DNA of 64,000 bases from CADEEX01 sp964577955 (GTDB lineage: Bacteria > Acidobacteriota > Vicinamibacteria > Vicinamibacterales > CAVVIG01): assembly GCA_964577955.1 (NCBI GenBank), contig CAZOAZ010000002.1, forward strand, positions 186,001-250,000, written 5' to 3'. A program made the position numbers and the translations under genes. The notes under the pieces are model-generated. The model was not told the origin of the DNA and searched no databases. It was given only the letters and a program-made list of their open reading frames with translations. This document shows positions 16,054 through 25,352 of this stretch, in pieces; positions within the stretch are counted from its first letter, which is position 1, and the number at the start of each line of letters is the position of its first letter.

Positions 16054-17439
16054 TCAGAATGGCGGGCGCGGGAACTGGACGATGACGAAGGTGGCGCCGC
16101 CGATGGTCAGCTCGGCGCGCCGCAGCTCGAGAAACTCTGGTGACGGCTCGACGGTGACCGTCACGGTTCCCGTCAAGCCGCTGTTCTGCACCGCCAGCCG
16201 CGCCCAGGACGAATCGCTGACCGCCGTCCACGTGCAGCCAGCCGCGACGGCCACGCGAATCTGGGTGCTGCCCCCTTCGCCCAGGACCGTCGCAGTTCCC
16301 GGCGACAGGGCCGCGGTGCACGTCGGGACGATCTGGTCAACTGATCCGCCGCCACCGAGCACGTACAGTTCGCCCTGCTCGTCTTCTCCGAACGACGTGA
16401 TCCCCAGAGTCGTGTCGAGCACGACGGTCTGCACGCGGCCGTCCCAGGTGAAGATCTCGCCGGAGCAGTAGTCGGCGTAGACGTAGGTGCCGGCAGGAAA
16501 CGTCCCGCGTGGGCCGCGATAGACGTAGCCGCCGGTGATCGAACAGCGGCCGCCGCTATGGCCGTAGTCGAAGAGCGGCGCGGTATACGAGCCCGGACGG
16601 CAGAGCGACGCGTCGGTGTTCGTGCACGAGGTCCCTTCGTACACACGCCAGCCGAAATTCATTCCGGCCACGACTGGCGTGTCGACCTCTTCACGCGCGC
16701 CCTGGCCGACGTCAGCGATCCACAGCTGATCGTTCGCGCGATCGAAACTGAACCGCCACGGATTTCTGAGCCCAATCGCGAAGATTTCGTCGCGGCCGGC
16801 GCGACCGACGTAGGGGTTGCTGGACGGCGAGGAATAGCGGGTGTTGGCCGCGGCATCCGGACGATCGACGTCGATGCGCAGCAGCTTGCCGAGAAGCGCG
16901 TCGATGTTCTGCGCGTTGTTCGGCGGGTCGTTGGCCGAGCCGCCGTCGCCGACGCCGATGTAGAGGTATCCGCCCGGACCGAACGCGAGCATGCCGCCGT
17001 TGTGATTGCTGAAGCTCGGGTGCGCAATCGTCAGCAGCACGGTCTCGGTCGTGCCCGCGACGTTGGGATTGCTCGAGACGGTGTATTCGGCAATCGTCAG
17101 CGCGCCGTCGGTCTGGCGCGTGTAGTAGACGAAGAAGCGGCCGTTCCGCGAGTAGAGCGGATGGAAGGCCAGACCGAGCAATCCGCGCTCGCCGCCCGAC
17201 AGCACTCTGGTCCGGATGTCCAGAAACACCGTCGCGGTCGACGATCCCGGCTGGACGACGTCGATGACGCCGCGCTGCTCGAGGATGAACAGCCGGTTCG
17301 ATCCATCACCCGCGTGCACGAGAAACGTCGGCCCGGTCACGCCGCTCACCGCCGGGACGAGTTGGATATCCGCCGACGCAAGTGTCGCGAGCAGGAGTAC
17401 GAAACTCGCAACAAGCGCACAGTCCCGAATCTGGATCAT
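16054..17439 (-). CDS. PQQ-dependent sugar dehydrogenase-type propeller with C-terminal BACON domain
   Basis: This 461-residue secreted protein has a signal peptide to about residue 23. The main domain (about 30-365) is of the soluble glucose/aldose dehydrogenase (GSDH) family. Its motifs are GGERGLLGLAFHPLY, NHNGGMLAFGPGGYLYIGVGDGG, LLRIDVDRP, RNPWRFSFDRAN and WIADVGQGAREEVD. The His in SNHNGG and the Arg in LRNPWRFSFD are the usual active-site residues. The tail (about 373-458) is a BACON/Ig-like domain (STQIRVAVAAGCTWTAVSDS), a module often linked to glycan or mucin binding. It probably oxidises a sugar or aldose using PQQ in the periplasm. The fused tail is unusual compared with the plain enzymes. 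Confidence 0.88.
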   Translation of the reverse strand: MIQIRDCALVASFVLLLATLASADIQLVPAVSGVTGPTFLVHAGDGSNRLFILEQRGVIDVVQPGSSTATVFLDIRTRVLSGGERGLLGLAFHPLYSRNGRFFVYYTRQTDGALTIAEYTVSSNPNVAGTTETVLLTIAHPSFSNHNGGMLAFGPGGYLYIGVGDGGSANDPPNNAQNIDALLGKLLRIDVDRPDAAANTRYSSPSSNPYVGRAGRDEIFAIGLRNPWRFSFDRANDQLWIADVGQGAREEVDTPVVAGMNFGWRVYEGTSCTNTDASLCRPGSYTAPLFDYGHSGGRCSITGGYVYRGPRGTFPAGTYVYADYCSGEIFTWDGRVQTVVLDTTLGITSFGEDEQGELYVLGGGGSVDQIVPTCTAALSPGTATVLGEGGSTQIRVAVAAGCTWTAVSDSSWARLAVQNSGLTGTVTVTVEPSPEFLELRRAELTIGGATFVIVQFPRPPF

Positions 17440-17470
17440 CGGTCTCAGATTCTACGGGATTGCAGCGACG

Positions 17471-17560
17471 AAAGAAGCTTCACAACGAGAACGCAGAAAC
17501 CGCAGAGATCCTTTTGCGAAGAAACTCAGCGGCCTCTGCGGTCTCGGTGTGAAGGCTTTT
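17471..17560. repeat. Family C long inverted repeat, second copy
   Basis: The arms are TTCACAACGAGAACGCAG and CTGCGGTCTCGGTGTGAAGG. It occupies almost all of the gap between the DUF1501 stop and the sugar dehydrogenase start. Confidence 0.8.
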
Positions 17561-18881
17561 ACAGGAAGCCCAACTGTTGCGGTGAGAAGTTGCCCAGGTT
17601 CGGGAACACCGCCGACAGATCCGCTTCCGGCACGTCGAACCAGTGCGCAAGCGTCGCGGCGTACTGATCCAGCGCCGTCGTCGGAATCCAGTTGCCGCGA
17701 TCGCCGGCGTCGTCGGGGCCGCGCAGCTCGTGCGTCGGGAAGATGCCGTAGGTGCCGCCTTGCACGCCGCCGCCAATCACGAGATGGTGGCTGCCCCAGG
17801 CGTGATCGGTGCCGATGTTCGCGTTCGCGTTGCCGGTGCGATTGAATTCGCTTTCCGTGAACAGCGTGACGTTGCCGAGCGAGCCGCGCTGCTCCAGCGT
17901 GTTGACGAATGCACCAATCGACGCGTCGAGGTCGGTCAGGAGCTGCGCCTGTTTGTTGAGCAGATCCTCGTGGTTGTCGAACCCGCCCATGCCGGCGAAA
18001 AAGATCTGCCGGTTCATGCCCAGTCCGTCGCGGACCGCGATGATCTGTGCGACCTGGGCGAGTTGCTGACCGAGCCCCGAGTTCGGGAAAGCGACCGGCA
18101 AGGCCGGCGCGCCGCCGATCGCCGCGTCGATTTCCTGCGCCGACTTGATCGACTCGCCGAGCACGCCGTTCGCCGCGCTGACCAGCTGCAGACCGCTATC
18201 GAAGGTCAGGATCTTCTGCATCGCGGTCAACCGCGCCATCATCGACGCCTGATCGCCGAAGGTCGTCAACCCGAACGAGCCGGCGTTCGAGAAGTTCAAC
18301 CCCTTGGTGTTCAGGCCGGACAGGAAGAGCGCGTTGCCGCCGTTGACGGTGATACCTGGCGGGAGCGCGCCGGGATTGTGCGACAGCGCGTGGTCGTTGA
18401 GCCGCCCCGCCCAGCCGGTGCCGCCGCCGTTCGGGTCCGAGGTCTGCCACTGCTGCGTCTGGTCGGAGTGCGAATACAGGTTGCGCGGCAGCGGCACCGA
18501 GTTCAGCGTGCCTTTTGAGGTCGGCGTGAAGAGCGTGCCGACGTTGAAGACCGTCGCCACTCGCTGCTGATCGAAGAAATTCCGGACGTTGACGAGCGAG
18601 GGATGGAATCCGTACCCGGTATTCCCCGCCGCCAGCAGCGACGCGCTCGGCAGCGCCACCGGCCCCCGCATCGTCTGATACGCGGCATAGCGGGAGTCGT
18701 TCGGCACGACCAGGTTGTTCGAATCGTTGCCGCCGAAGAGAAAGATGCAGACCAGCGCTTTGTAGTCCGACAGCCCCTGCGCGCTCGCGGTGATTGGCGC
18801 AAGGTGCGCGAGATGGGCGCCGATCGTGGCCGCACCCACGTGACAGCAGCTTCTCAGAAACTGACGACGATTTCGACGCAT
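17559..18881 (-). CDS. DUF1501 family secreted protein (sulfatase-like fold)
   Basis: This 440-residue protein opens with a twin-arginine-like leader (MRRNRRQFLRSCCH) followed by a hydrophobic segment and ASAQG, so Tat export of a folded, perhaps metal-loaded, protein is likely. The body is a typical DUF1501: VCIFLFGGNDSNNLVVPND near the start, the HSDQTQQWQT segment, and FTESEFNRTGNANANIGTDH with AWGSHHLV. The His/Asp-rich motifs resemble those of the alkaline phosphatase superfamily. The activity of the family is not established. GGAG lies six bases before the ATG. It lies 15 bp downstream of the DUF1800 gene and the two families are nearly always paired, so they probably act together. Confidence 0.92.
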   Translation of the reverse strand: MRRNRRQFLRSCCHVGAATIGAHLAHLAPITASAQGLSDYKALVCIFLFGGNDSNNLVVPNDSRYAAYQTMRGPVALPSASLLAAGNTGYGFHPSLVNVRNFFDQQRVATVFNVGTLFTPTSKGTLNSVPLPRNLYSHSDQTQQWQTSDPNGGGTGWAGRLNDHALSHNPGALPPGITVNGGNALFLSGLNTKGLNFSNAGSFGLTTFGDQASMMARLTAMQKILTFDSGLQLVSAANGVLGESIKSAQEIDAAIGGAPALPVAFPNSGLGQQLAQVAQIIAVRDGLGMNRQIFFAGMGGFDNHEDLLNKQAQLLTDLDASIGAFVNTLEQRGSLGNVTLFTESEFNRTGNANANIGTDHAWGSHHLVIGGGVQGGTYGIFPTHELRGPDDAGDRGNWIPTTALDQYAATLAHWFDVPEADLSAVFPNLGNFSPQQLGFL

Positions 18882-18896
18882 CGCTCGACTCCTTGT

Positions 18897-21569
18897 TTAG
18901 CGATCAACTTGTGACTGCGCGGCGGTCAGCGTCAGATACAACGCCGTCCGCACGCGCTCGTTCGGACTGGTCCGCGGCGACACGCGCACGGCCTCGATGA
19001 TGGCGGCGCGTTCTTCGGGCGACATGCGGCCGGCCATGAACACCAGGCTGCAGTAGTCGACGAGCGCCGAGGCGTCGCCGGCGCGGGTGGTGAACGGCGT
19101 GCGATCCCACGTGACATCGGCGCCGAAGTAGCCGCCAAGGAGGGCGCCGACGAAGTTCGCGCGTTCGAGCGCGGTCACCGTCGTCAATCCCTGGAATTCA
19201 GGACCGCCGAGCGGCGCTCCGGTCGGCCCGCGCGTACCGCGCACGCGGTAGCCGGGCGAGAAGTAGCTGAAGACCGACGGCGGATAGAACACCTTCTGCC
19301 CCATCGATTCCGCCTTGTCGCTCATGAACGGGTGATCGGTCACCGCGGCGTTCAGCGCCCGCAGCATCGAGACGACGAAGATCACCGGCTCGGCCAGCTT
19401 GCCGTTGGTCGCCGTCGAGATGCCGGCCTCGGGATTGGTGAGAATCGCCGACACGACGGAAGCGAGATTGCCGCCGCTCGCGCTGAAGACCGACGCCACC
19501 GCCGCGACGTAGGCCGGGCTCGGGTTCGAGGTGACGAACTGCTGAATCAGTTGCCGGCTGATGAACGGCGCCACGTTGCCGTGCGCGAAGATCACGTCGA
19601 GCGCCTGATCGAGATCCTGTTGCGCCGTCTGCCCCGCGCCGAATTCACGGCCGAGGAACGTCTTCGCGCCGGTGTCGTGATAGCGCTCGACCGCTTCCAT
19701 CGGCACGCCGTAGTTTTCGTTCGCCAGGCGCCGTGGTGCCGTGGCCGGATTCCCGTCGCCGAACGTCCAGCCGGTCAGAATCCGCGCCAGCTCCTTCACG
19801 TCCTGCTCGGTGTAGGTCGGTATCGGGCTGCCGCCGGCGGTCTGCGGCGTCCCGTCCGGATTGAGCTGCGTCAGCCCCAGTGTAAAGAGCTGCATCAGCT
19901 CGCGCGCGTAGTTCTCGTTCGGCGGCGTGCCGGTGATGGCCTGACTGCGGTTGTTCAGCATGTTCAGGTAACGCCCCATCGCCGGATTGAGCGTGATGTC
20001 GCGCATCAGATCGCGGTAGTTGCCGAACGCGTTGTTGAGCAGCAGCCGGTGGTAGGTGACGATCCCTGTGGCGCTCGGGATTTCGACGGCCGACACGACC
20101 CAGATCTTGTGAAGCGCCCACGCCATGCGCTGCCGGAGTTGATCCGGTCCGCTGAGCGCCAGCGACATGAAGTGTTCCTGCGCCGCTTCCGTCGACATCG
20201 TGAAGAGCGAATCGGGGTACGTCGACGGCGCCGCGGCGAGTTGCGCCGACAAGAACGCTTCCTTGCCCATCGCCTTCACCGCGTCGACGTCGCCGGGCTT
20301 CGGGCCCCATGTCACCTGGCGGAGGAACTGGAATGCGGAGACGGTCTCGGGATCGACCGGCGGCTGCGGCTGTTCGGGATTGGCGAAGACTTCAGCCGAG
20401 CGCGGGCTCTGACCGCCGGCGTTCACGGCCGTGACCTGATAGAAGTAGGTCGGACCGTTTTCCAGATTGCTGTTGGTAAACGTCGGCGCGGTAAGTCCTG
20501 TGGCGATCGGAATGCTCGATTCCTTGCGTGACGCGGTGCCGCGATAGACGTTGTAACTCGTCGCTTCCGGCACGGCGTTCCAGTTCAGCGTCACCACGCC
20601 GTCTCCCGCGGTCGCCGTGAGACCGGTTGGTGCCGGCGGCGGCGCGGTCGGCGTGGCCGACACCGGATCGGTGTGCGGGCCGATGCCGCCCTGGCCGTAT
20701 GCGGCGACTTTGTAGAAGTAGGTCGTGCCGTTGGTGAGGCCGGTGTTCTTGAACGTCAGGGTCTTGACGCTCGTGAAGGGCGTGTTCTCGAAGACGCCGG
20801 TCGTGCTGCGGTAGATCTTGTAGCCGGTCACTCCGTCGATCGCCGACCAGGCCAACGTCACGAACGCGTTGCCCGGTGTCGCGGTGAGGTCGGCCGGCGC
20901 GGTCGCCGGCGGCGGCGGCAGCGGCTTCGCGTAGACCACGCTCGAGACCGGGCTCGTGCTGTTCGTCGTCGTCGCTTTGATGCGGTAGTAGTAGGTCGTG
21001 CCGTTCGTCAGCCCGCTGTCGACGAGCGTCAGCGCCGGGAGTCCTTCGGCGATCGCGACCATCGACGTCAGCAAGGATGAGGTGCCGCGATACACCGTGT
21101 ACCCGGTCGCGCCGAGGCTCATGCCCCACGCGAGCGTCACTTGGGTGTCGCCGGCCGTCGCCGTGAACGGCGCGGGGACGGCGAGCGGCGTCGCGGTCAC
21201 CGTCGCTGACGGCGGTCCGTCACCCCCGGTGTTCAGCGCGAGCACGCGATACGCGTACGGCGTACCGCTCGTCAATCCGCTGTTCTTGTAGGTCGTCACG
21301 GTGTTCGCGACCTTGGCGACCAGATCCCACAGTCCCGCGGCAGAGAGCCGCTGCACGCGGTAACCGGTCGCGCCCGGAACCGCGGTCCACGAGATCGTCA
21401 CGCTCGTCGTGGCGCCGACGGCGGTGACCGGATCTGGAGAGGTCGCAGGCGCAGGAGGCAGCGGTGCGAGGGTGCGCGTCGTGCGCGGCGGTGTGGTGCC
21501 TGCCGTCGCTGTCAGTGGGCTGAAAACCGTCAGTGCAGCAATCAGACAGAGTGCCGTCGATCGATTCAC
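18897..21569 (-). CDS. DUF1800 protein with four N-terminal fibronectin type III domains
   Basis: The start is GTG 21569, preceded by GGAGAGG at about six bases. The 890 residues contain a signal peptide (to about 23) and four FN3 domains (about 43-130, 131-222, 225-315 and 316-405). Each FN3 has the pattern VTLxW, YxVYR, NGTxYxYxV. The DUF1800 domain spans about 415-885, with FLRQVTWGPKPGDVDAV, NENYARELMQLFTLGL, LARILTGWTF and FLGREFG. FN3 modules in secreted bacterial proteins often bind polysaccharide or act as spacers. The function of DUF1800 is unknown. The four FN3 units are similar to each other, suggesting internal duplication. It is the first gene of a two-gene operon with the DUF1501 gene. 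Confidence 0.92.
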   Translation of the reverse strand: MNRSTALCLIAALTVFSPLTATAGTTPPRTTRTLAPLPPAPATSPDPVTAVGATTSVTISWTAVPGATGYRVQRLSAAGLWDLVAKVANTVTTYKNSGLTSGTPYAYRVLALNTGGDGPPSATVTATPLAVPAPFTATAGDTQVTLAWGMSLGATGYTVYRGTSSLLTSMVAIAEGLPALTLVDSGLTNGTTYYYRIKATTTNSTSPVSSVVYAKPLPPPPATAPADLTATPGNAFVTLAWSAIDGVTGYKIYRSTTGVFENTPFTSVKTLTFKNTGLTNGTTYFYKVAAYGQGGIGPHTDPVSATPTAPPPAPTGLTATAGDGVVTLNWNAVPEATSYNVYRGTASRKESSIPIATGLTAPTFTNSNLENGPTYFYQVTAVNAGGQSPRSAEVFANPEQPQPPVDPETVSAFQFLRQVTWGPKPGDVDAVKAMGKEAFLSAQLAAAPSTYPDSLFTMSTEAAQEHFMSLALSGPDQLRQRMAWALHKIWVVSAVEIPSATGIVTYHRLLLNNAFGNYRDLMRDITLNPAMGRYLNMLNNRSQAITGTPPNENYARELMQLFTLGLTQLNPDGTPQTAGGSPIPTYTEQDVKELARILTGWTFGDGNPATAPRRLANENYGVPMEAVERYHDTGAKTFLGREFGAGQTAQQDLDQALDVIFAHGNVAPFISRQLIQQFVTSNPSPAYVAAVASVFSASGGNLASVVSAILTNPEAGISTATNGKLAEPVIFVVSMLRALNAAVTDHPFMSDKAESMGQKVFYPPSVFSYFSPGYRVRGTRGPTGAPLGGPEFQGLTTVTALERANFVGALLGGYFGADVTWDRTPFTTRAGDASALVDYCSLVFMAGRMSPEERAAIIEAVRVSPRTSPNERVRTALYLTLTAAQSQVDR

Positions 21570-21862
21570 GTCGCCTCTCCTTCCGCCGTGTACGCTTTCG
21601 TGGTGCGGACTGTGTGCCGTTCACACGTCGCCGCGCGCGCGAGCTCGCTCGCGCATCGTCAACGCCAGATGAATTCGGGGAGTCCGTGCACATCGCGCCG
21701 ATCGACTGGCCGATGTCGGGCGAGTGAAAGGCAAGGACCATTCCCGCGCGGATTCCTGGCGATTCCTTGAAGACCCGCGCGGTCCTCGGGTGTGCAGGAA
21801 ACGGATTCGCGTGCGCGCTAACGATCTCGATCAGTCACGAATGGTTGAGGTCGCGCAGAGCC

Positions 21863-21886
21863 GGTGTCAGACACGTGTCTGACACC
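21863..21886. repeat. 24-bp perfect palindrome (family E)
   Basis: Half-site GGTGTCAGACAC followed by its exact reverse complement. A second partial unit, GTCTGACACC, follows at once (about 21889-21898). Confidence 0.9.
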
Positions 21887-21994
21887 CCGTCTGACACCGG
21901 CAACAGCCGATGCACCATTTGCTGCGCCGTCCACGCCGCCGACCGCAATTTCTAGAACCGCGATCGCCCAAACGGTATAGAAGGTGTCTGACGT

Positions 21995-22018
21995 GGGGTC
22001 AGACACGTGTCTGACCCC
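21995..22018. repeat. 24-bp perfect palindrome (family E), second copy
   Basis: Half-site GGGGTCAGACAC followed by its reverse complement. It shares the 18-bp core GTCAGACACGTGTCTGAC with the copy 130 bp upstream. A further partial unit, GGTGTCTGAC, precedes it. Confidence 0.9.
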
Positions 22019-22047
22019 GGTCCCTTGGCGTGTAACAACGGCGCCTG

Positions 22048-22069
22048 TTGCAACGTAATGAAGTTGCAA
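22048..22069. promoter_or_regulatory. Operator-like inverted repeat upstream of the TonB receptor
   Basis: TTGCAAC and GTTGCAA are separated by eight bases, about 130 bp before the receptor start. The symmetry fits a dimeric repressor site. No regulator gene is adjacent, so the function is speculative. Confidence 0.35.
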
Positions 22070-22197
22070 GGCAGTTACGGCTGGGCCTCGATTCCCGCCC
22101 GCACGATGTCTGGACGGGATTCGACTACACTCGCGACGGCTTCTTAGCTCGCGGCGTCCAACTCAGGGCGCCGGTTTCCTGGCAGGTTGACTCGTCG

Positions 22198-25100
22198 ATG
22201 ATGTCTTTTATCCGTTCCGTGCGCGGCGGCGTCCTCGGGACCCTCGCGCTCGCCCTGATCCTCTGCGGCCTGACCGCTCCGGCCGGCGCCCAGACCACCG
22301 CCACGCTGACCGGCTCGGTTATCGACGCCTCGGGACGCCCGCTCGCCGCCGTTCAGGTCACGGTCCGTCAGCCGGCGACCGGCTTCGCTCGCACGATGGC
22401 CACCGGTGACGACGGCCGGTTCGTGGCCGCTGGCCTGTCGGCCGGCCTGTACGAACTCCGCGCCGAGCTGACCGGATTCCGCCCGACCGCGACCACCGAC
22501 ATCCTCCTCACCGTCGGCGAGAACGTGGCGCTGCCGCCGGTCCGCCTGGAAGTGGGCGGCATCACGGAAGCCGTCACGGTCACGAGCACCGCGGGGCGCG
22601 TCAACACGACGACGTCCGAGCTCAGCTATCTGGTCGGCGAACAAGCGGTATCGTCGCTCCCGCTGAACGGTCGCAACTACACCGACCTCGCCCTCCTTCA
22701 GCCCGGTGTGATTGCCTACCCGTCGCGTGACGGCGGGTCCGTCGTCGCTCACGGCCTTGGGATGAGCATCAACGGACAGGACTACCGCTCGAACGTCTAT
22801 CTCCTCGACGGCACGCTGAACAACGACTTCACCAACGGGCCGGCCGGGAGCGCGGCGGGCACCGCGCTCGGCGTCGAGTCGATCCAGGAATTCCGCGTCG
22901 AGTCGAACGCCTACGGCGCCGAGTTCGGCAGGAACTTCGGCGGCCAGATCAACGTGCTCACCAAATCCGGCAGCAACACGCTGCGCGGCAGCGCCTACGA
23001 GTACCTGCGCGACGACGCGATGGACGCGGCGAACTACTTCGACGTGAACGGCAAGCCCGACTTCTCGCGCAATCAGTTTGGCGGCGCGCTCGGCGGTCCG
23101 ATCGTCCGCGATCGGCTGTTCTACTTCATCGGCTACGAAGCGCTGCGCGAGAATCTCGGCAAGACGATCTCGAGCTTCGTGCCCGACGACAACGCGCGCG
23201 CCGGCACACTGCCCGACGGCCCGGTGACCATCAACCCAGCGATCGTGCCGTACCTGAATGCGATTCCGCGCGCCAACGGCGCCAACATCGGCTCCGGCCT
23301 CGCGACGCACACGTTCAACTTCGACCAGACGCTGGATCAGCACTTCTTCCAGGGACGACTCGACTATCAGCGCGGCGCGGCGCATCAGTTCTTCGGACGC
23401 TACACGTTCGACGACGCCGACCAGCGCCTGCCCACTGATTACCCGGCGTTTCCGCGTTCGTTCATTTCCACGAACCAGTTCGCGACGCTCGAGTACCGAA
23501 ACGTCGTCTCGGCGCGGACGTTCCAGACCTTTCACTTCGGCTACAGCCGGACGCGGATCGGGCAGAACGTCGAAGCCAACCTCGACACCACGTTGCCGCC
23601 GTTCGTGACCGGACGCGCGCTCGTCGGCGACATCGACATCGGCGGCATGCAGCGCTTCGGTCCGCAGAGCTCGGCCAATCTCCGGCTGGCGCAGAACGTC
23701 TACAGCGGGCAGTACGACATCACGCACGCGCGCGGCGCGCATCTCTTCAAGGCCGGCGGAGTCGTCGAACGCTATCGCGACTTCATGACCAACCCGACCT
23801 TCAGCCTCGGGATCTACACGTTCTCCAACCTGCGCAACTTCCTGACGAACACCCCGTTGCGATTCGTCGGTCTCGGCCCGACCGGCGACATCGACCGCGA
23901 CTGGCCCTGGACCTACTTCGCCGCGTATGCGCAGGACAACTTCCAGATCACGCCGAGGGTGTCGGTCACGGCCGGCCTGCGCTACGAAGGCACGACGATG
24001 CCGCTCGACACCGGCGGACGCGATTCGGCGCTGCGCACCCTGACCGATTCCGCCGCGACCGTCGGACAGTTGTACGACAACCCGTCGACGGCGAATCTCT
24101 CGCCGCGCGTCGGCGCGGCGTGGGATGTCCTCGGCGACGGCTCGACCGCGATCCGCGGCGGCTACGGGCTCTACTACAACACCAACAATCAGCAGAACCT
24201 GATCGTCACGGTCACCAATCCGCCGTCGACACCGCGCTTCGTGATCGCCAATCCGACGTTCCCGGTGCCGCCGTTCGATCGCGGCGTCGGCAACACGATC
24301 CGCCCGGTGCAGTACGAGCTCGAAGCGCCGCGCCTGCAGATGTGGAACGTCAACCTGCAGCGATCGCTGCCCGGCGACCTGATCGCCACGCTCGGCTACG
24401 CCGGATCGCGCGGCACGCATCTCTTCCGCAACACCGACGTGAACATCCCGACGCCGACGCCTGGGCCTGATGGCCGGCTGTTCTTCGCCGCCGGCCTGCC
24501 GCGCCCGAACCGCAACTTCGGCACCATCGAGCTGAAGTCCAGCGACGGCGAGAGTTCGTACAAGGCGTTCATCGTCGAACTGCGACGGACGTTCCACGAC
24601 GGGCTCTCGGTCCAGTCGTCGTACACGTGGTCGTCCTCGGAGGACACGACGCAGGCGTCGACGTTCTTCTCCGACGCCACCAATGGCACGACGGTCGCGT
24701 TTCCGGAATTCGATCCGGACTACAACCGCGGCCCGTCGGACTGGGACGCGCGCCACAACTGGGTCCTGAATGTCGTCTGGGACGTGCCGTTCGCGAAGAA
24801 CGCGAGCGGCGCGAAGAAGGCGCTGCTCGACGGCTGGCAGTTGACCGGCATCAGCACGATGCGCAGCGGACAGCCGCTCACCGTTTTTGTGCAGAGCAAC
24901 TGGTCGCGCTCGCAGTGGTCGCCGTCGATCGCCGCGACCACCGGCCTCGACCGTCCGGATCTCGCGCCGGGGCGGACGCCGGAAGACGCCGTGCTCGGCG
25001 AGCCGGATCAGTGGTTCGATCCGACCGCCTTCGTGCTGCAGCCGCAGGGAACGATGGGCAACAGCGGCCGCGGCGCCTTCCGCGGTCCGGATCTGAAGAC

Positions 25101-25326
25101 GGTCGACCTCGCCGCGGTGAAGCGGATCGGGCTCGGCGGAACGAAGCGGCTCGACCTCCGGATTGAGGTCTTCAATGTCTTCAACCGCGCCAACTTCGGC
25201 AACCCGACCTTGATCGCGTTTGCCGGCGCGACGGCGACCGAAGCACCGCTCGCGACGTTCGGGCGTGTCCGCTCGACGGTCACGTCGGCGCGCCAGTTAC
25301 AGATTGGCGCACGCCTGTCCTTTTAA
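22198..25326 (+). CDS. TonB-dependent receptor, Oar-like, with carboxypeptidase-regulatory-like N-domain
   Basis: I chose ATG 22198 (22201 is equally possible), giving 1042 residues with a signal peptide ending PAGAQ. After it comes a carboxypeptidase-regulatory-like beta-sandwich (about 33-110: GSVIDASGRPLAAVQVTVR), then a plug domain (SSLPLNGRNYTDLALLQPG, NVYLLDGTLNNDF, INVLTKSGSNTLRGSAYEY), then a large outer-membrane barrel ending in the aromatic LQIGARLSF. This architecture is the Oar/SusC-like receptor type abundant in Acidobacteriota and myxobacteria, thought to import oligosaccharides, peptides or other large nutrients. The ligand cannot be predicted. The following propeller gene starts 26 bp after its stop, so they are probably co-transcribed. 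Confidence 0.93.
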   Translation: MMSFIRSVRGGVLGTLALALILCGLTAPAGAQTTATLTGSVIDASGRPLAAVQVTVRQPATGFARTMATGDDGRFVAAGLSAGLYELRAELTGFRPTATTDILLTVGENVALPPVRLEVGGITEAVTVTSTAGRVNTTTSELSYLVGEQAVSSLPLNGRNYTDLALLQPGVIAYPSRDGGSVVAHGLGMSINGQDYRSNVYLLDGTLNNDFTNGPAGSAAGTALGVESIQEFRVESNAYGAEFGRNFGGQINVLTKSGSNTLRGSAYEYLRDDAMDAANYFDVNGKPDFSRNQFGGALGGPIVRDRLFYFIGYEALRENLGKTISSFVPDDNARAGTLPDGPVTINPAIVPYLNAIPRANGANIGSGLATHTFNFDQTLDQHFFQGRLDYQRGAAHQFFGRYTFDDADQRLPTDYPAFPRSFISTNQFATLEYRNVVSARTFQTFHFGYSRTRIGQNVEANLDTTLPPFVTGRALVGDIDIGGMQRFGPQSSANLRLAQNVYSGQYDITHARGAHLFKAGGVVERYRDFMTNPTFSLGIYTFSNLRNFLTNTPLRFVGLGPTGDIDRDWPWTYFAAYAQDNFQITPRVSVTAGLRYEGTTMPLDTGGRDSALRTLTDSAATVGQLYDNPSTANLSPRVGAAWDVLGDGSTAIRGGYGLYYNTNNQQNLIVTVTNPPSTPRFVIANPTFPVPPFDRGVGNTIRPVQYELEAPRLQMWNVNLQRSLPGDLIATLGYAGSRGTHLFRNTDVNIPTPTPGPDGRLFFAAGLPRPNRNFGTIELKSSDGESSYKAFIVELRRTFHDGLSVQSSYTWSSSEDTTQASTFFSDATNGTTVAFPEFDPDYNRGPSDWDARHNWVLNVVWDVPFAKNASGAKKALLDGWQLTGISTMRSGQPLTVFVQSNWSRSQWSPSIAATTGLDRPDLAPGRTPEDAVLGEPDQWFDPTAFVLQPQGTMGNSGRGAFRGPDLKTVDLAAVKRIGLGGTKRLDLRIEVFNVFNRANFGNPTLIAFAGATATEAPLATFGRVRSTVTSARQLQIGARLSF

Positions 25327-25352
25327 TCGATCGGTTCTGTTTGAGGTGCACC

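Larger units (their letters stand above)
21570..22197. other. Intergenic region with two perfect palindromes and an operator-like site
   Basis: This is the divergent gap between the DUF1800 gene and the TonB receptor. No coding frame in it looks real. It holds two related 24-bp perfect palindromes (21863-21886 and 21995-22018) and an inverted repeat TTGCAAC-N8-GTTGCAA (22048-22069). Promoters for both flanking genes must lie here but I cannot fix a -35/-10 pair. Confidence 0.7.

Noticed and set aside
22144..24756. 870-codon frame on the minus strand opposite the TonB receptor
   Set aside because: Composition is Arg/Ala/Val-rich with no domain; it is a mirror of a high-GC gene. The plus-strand receptor has clear motifs.
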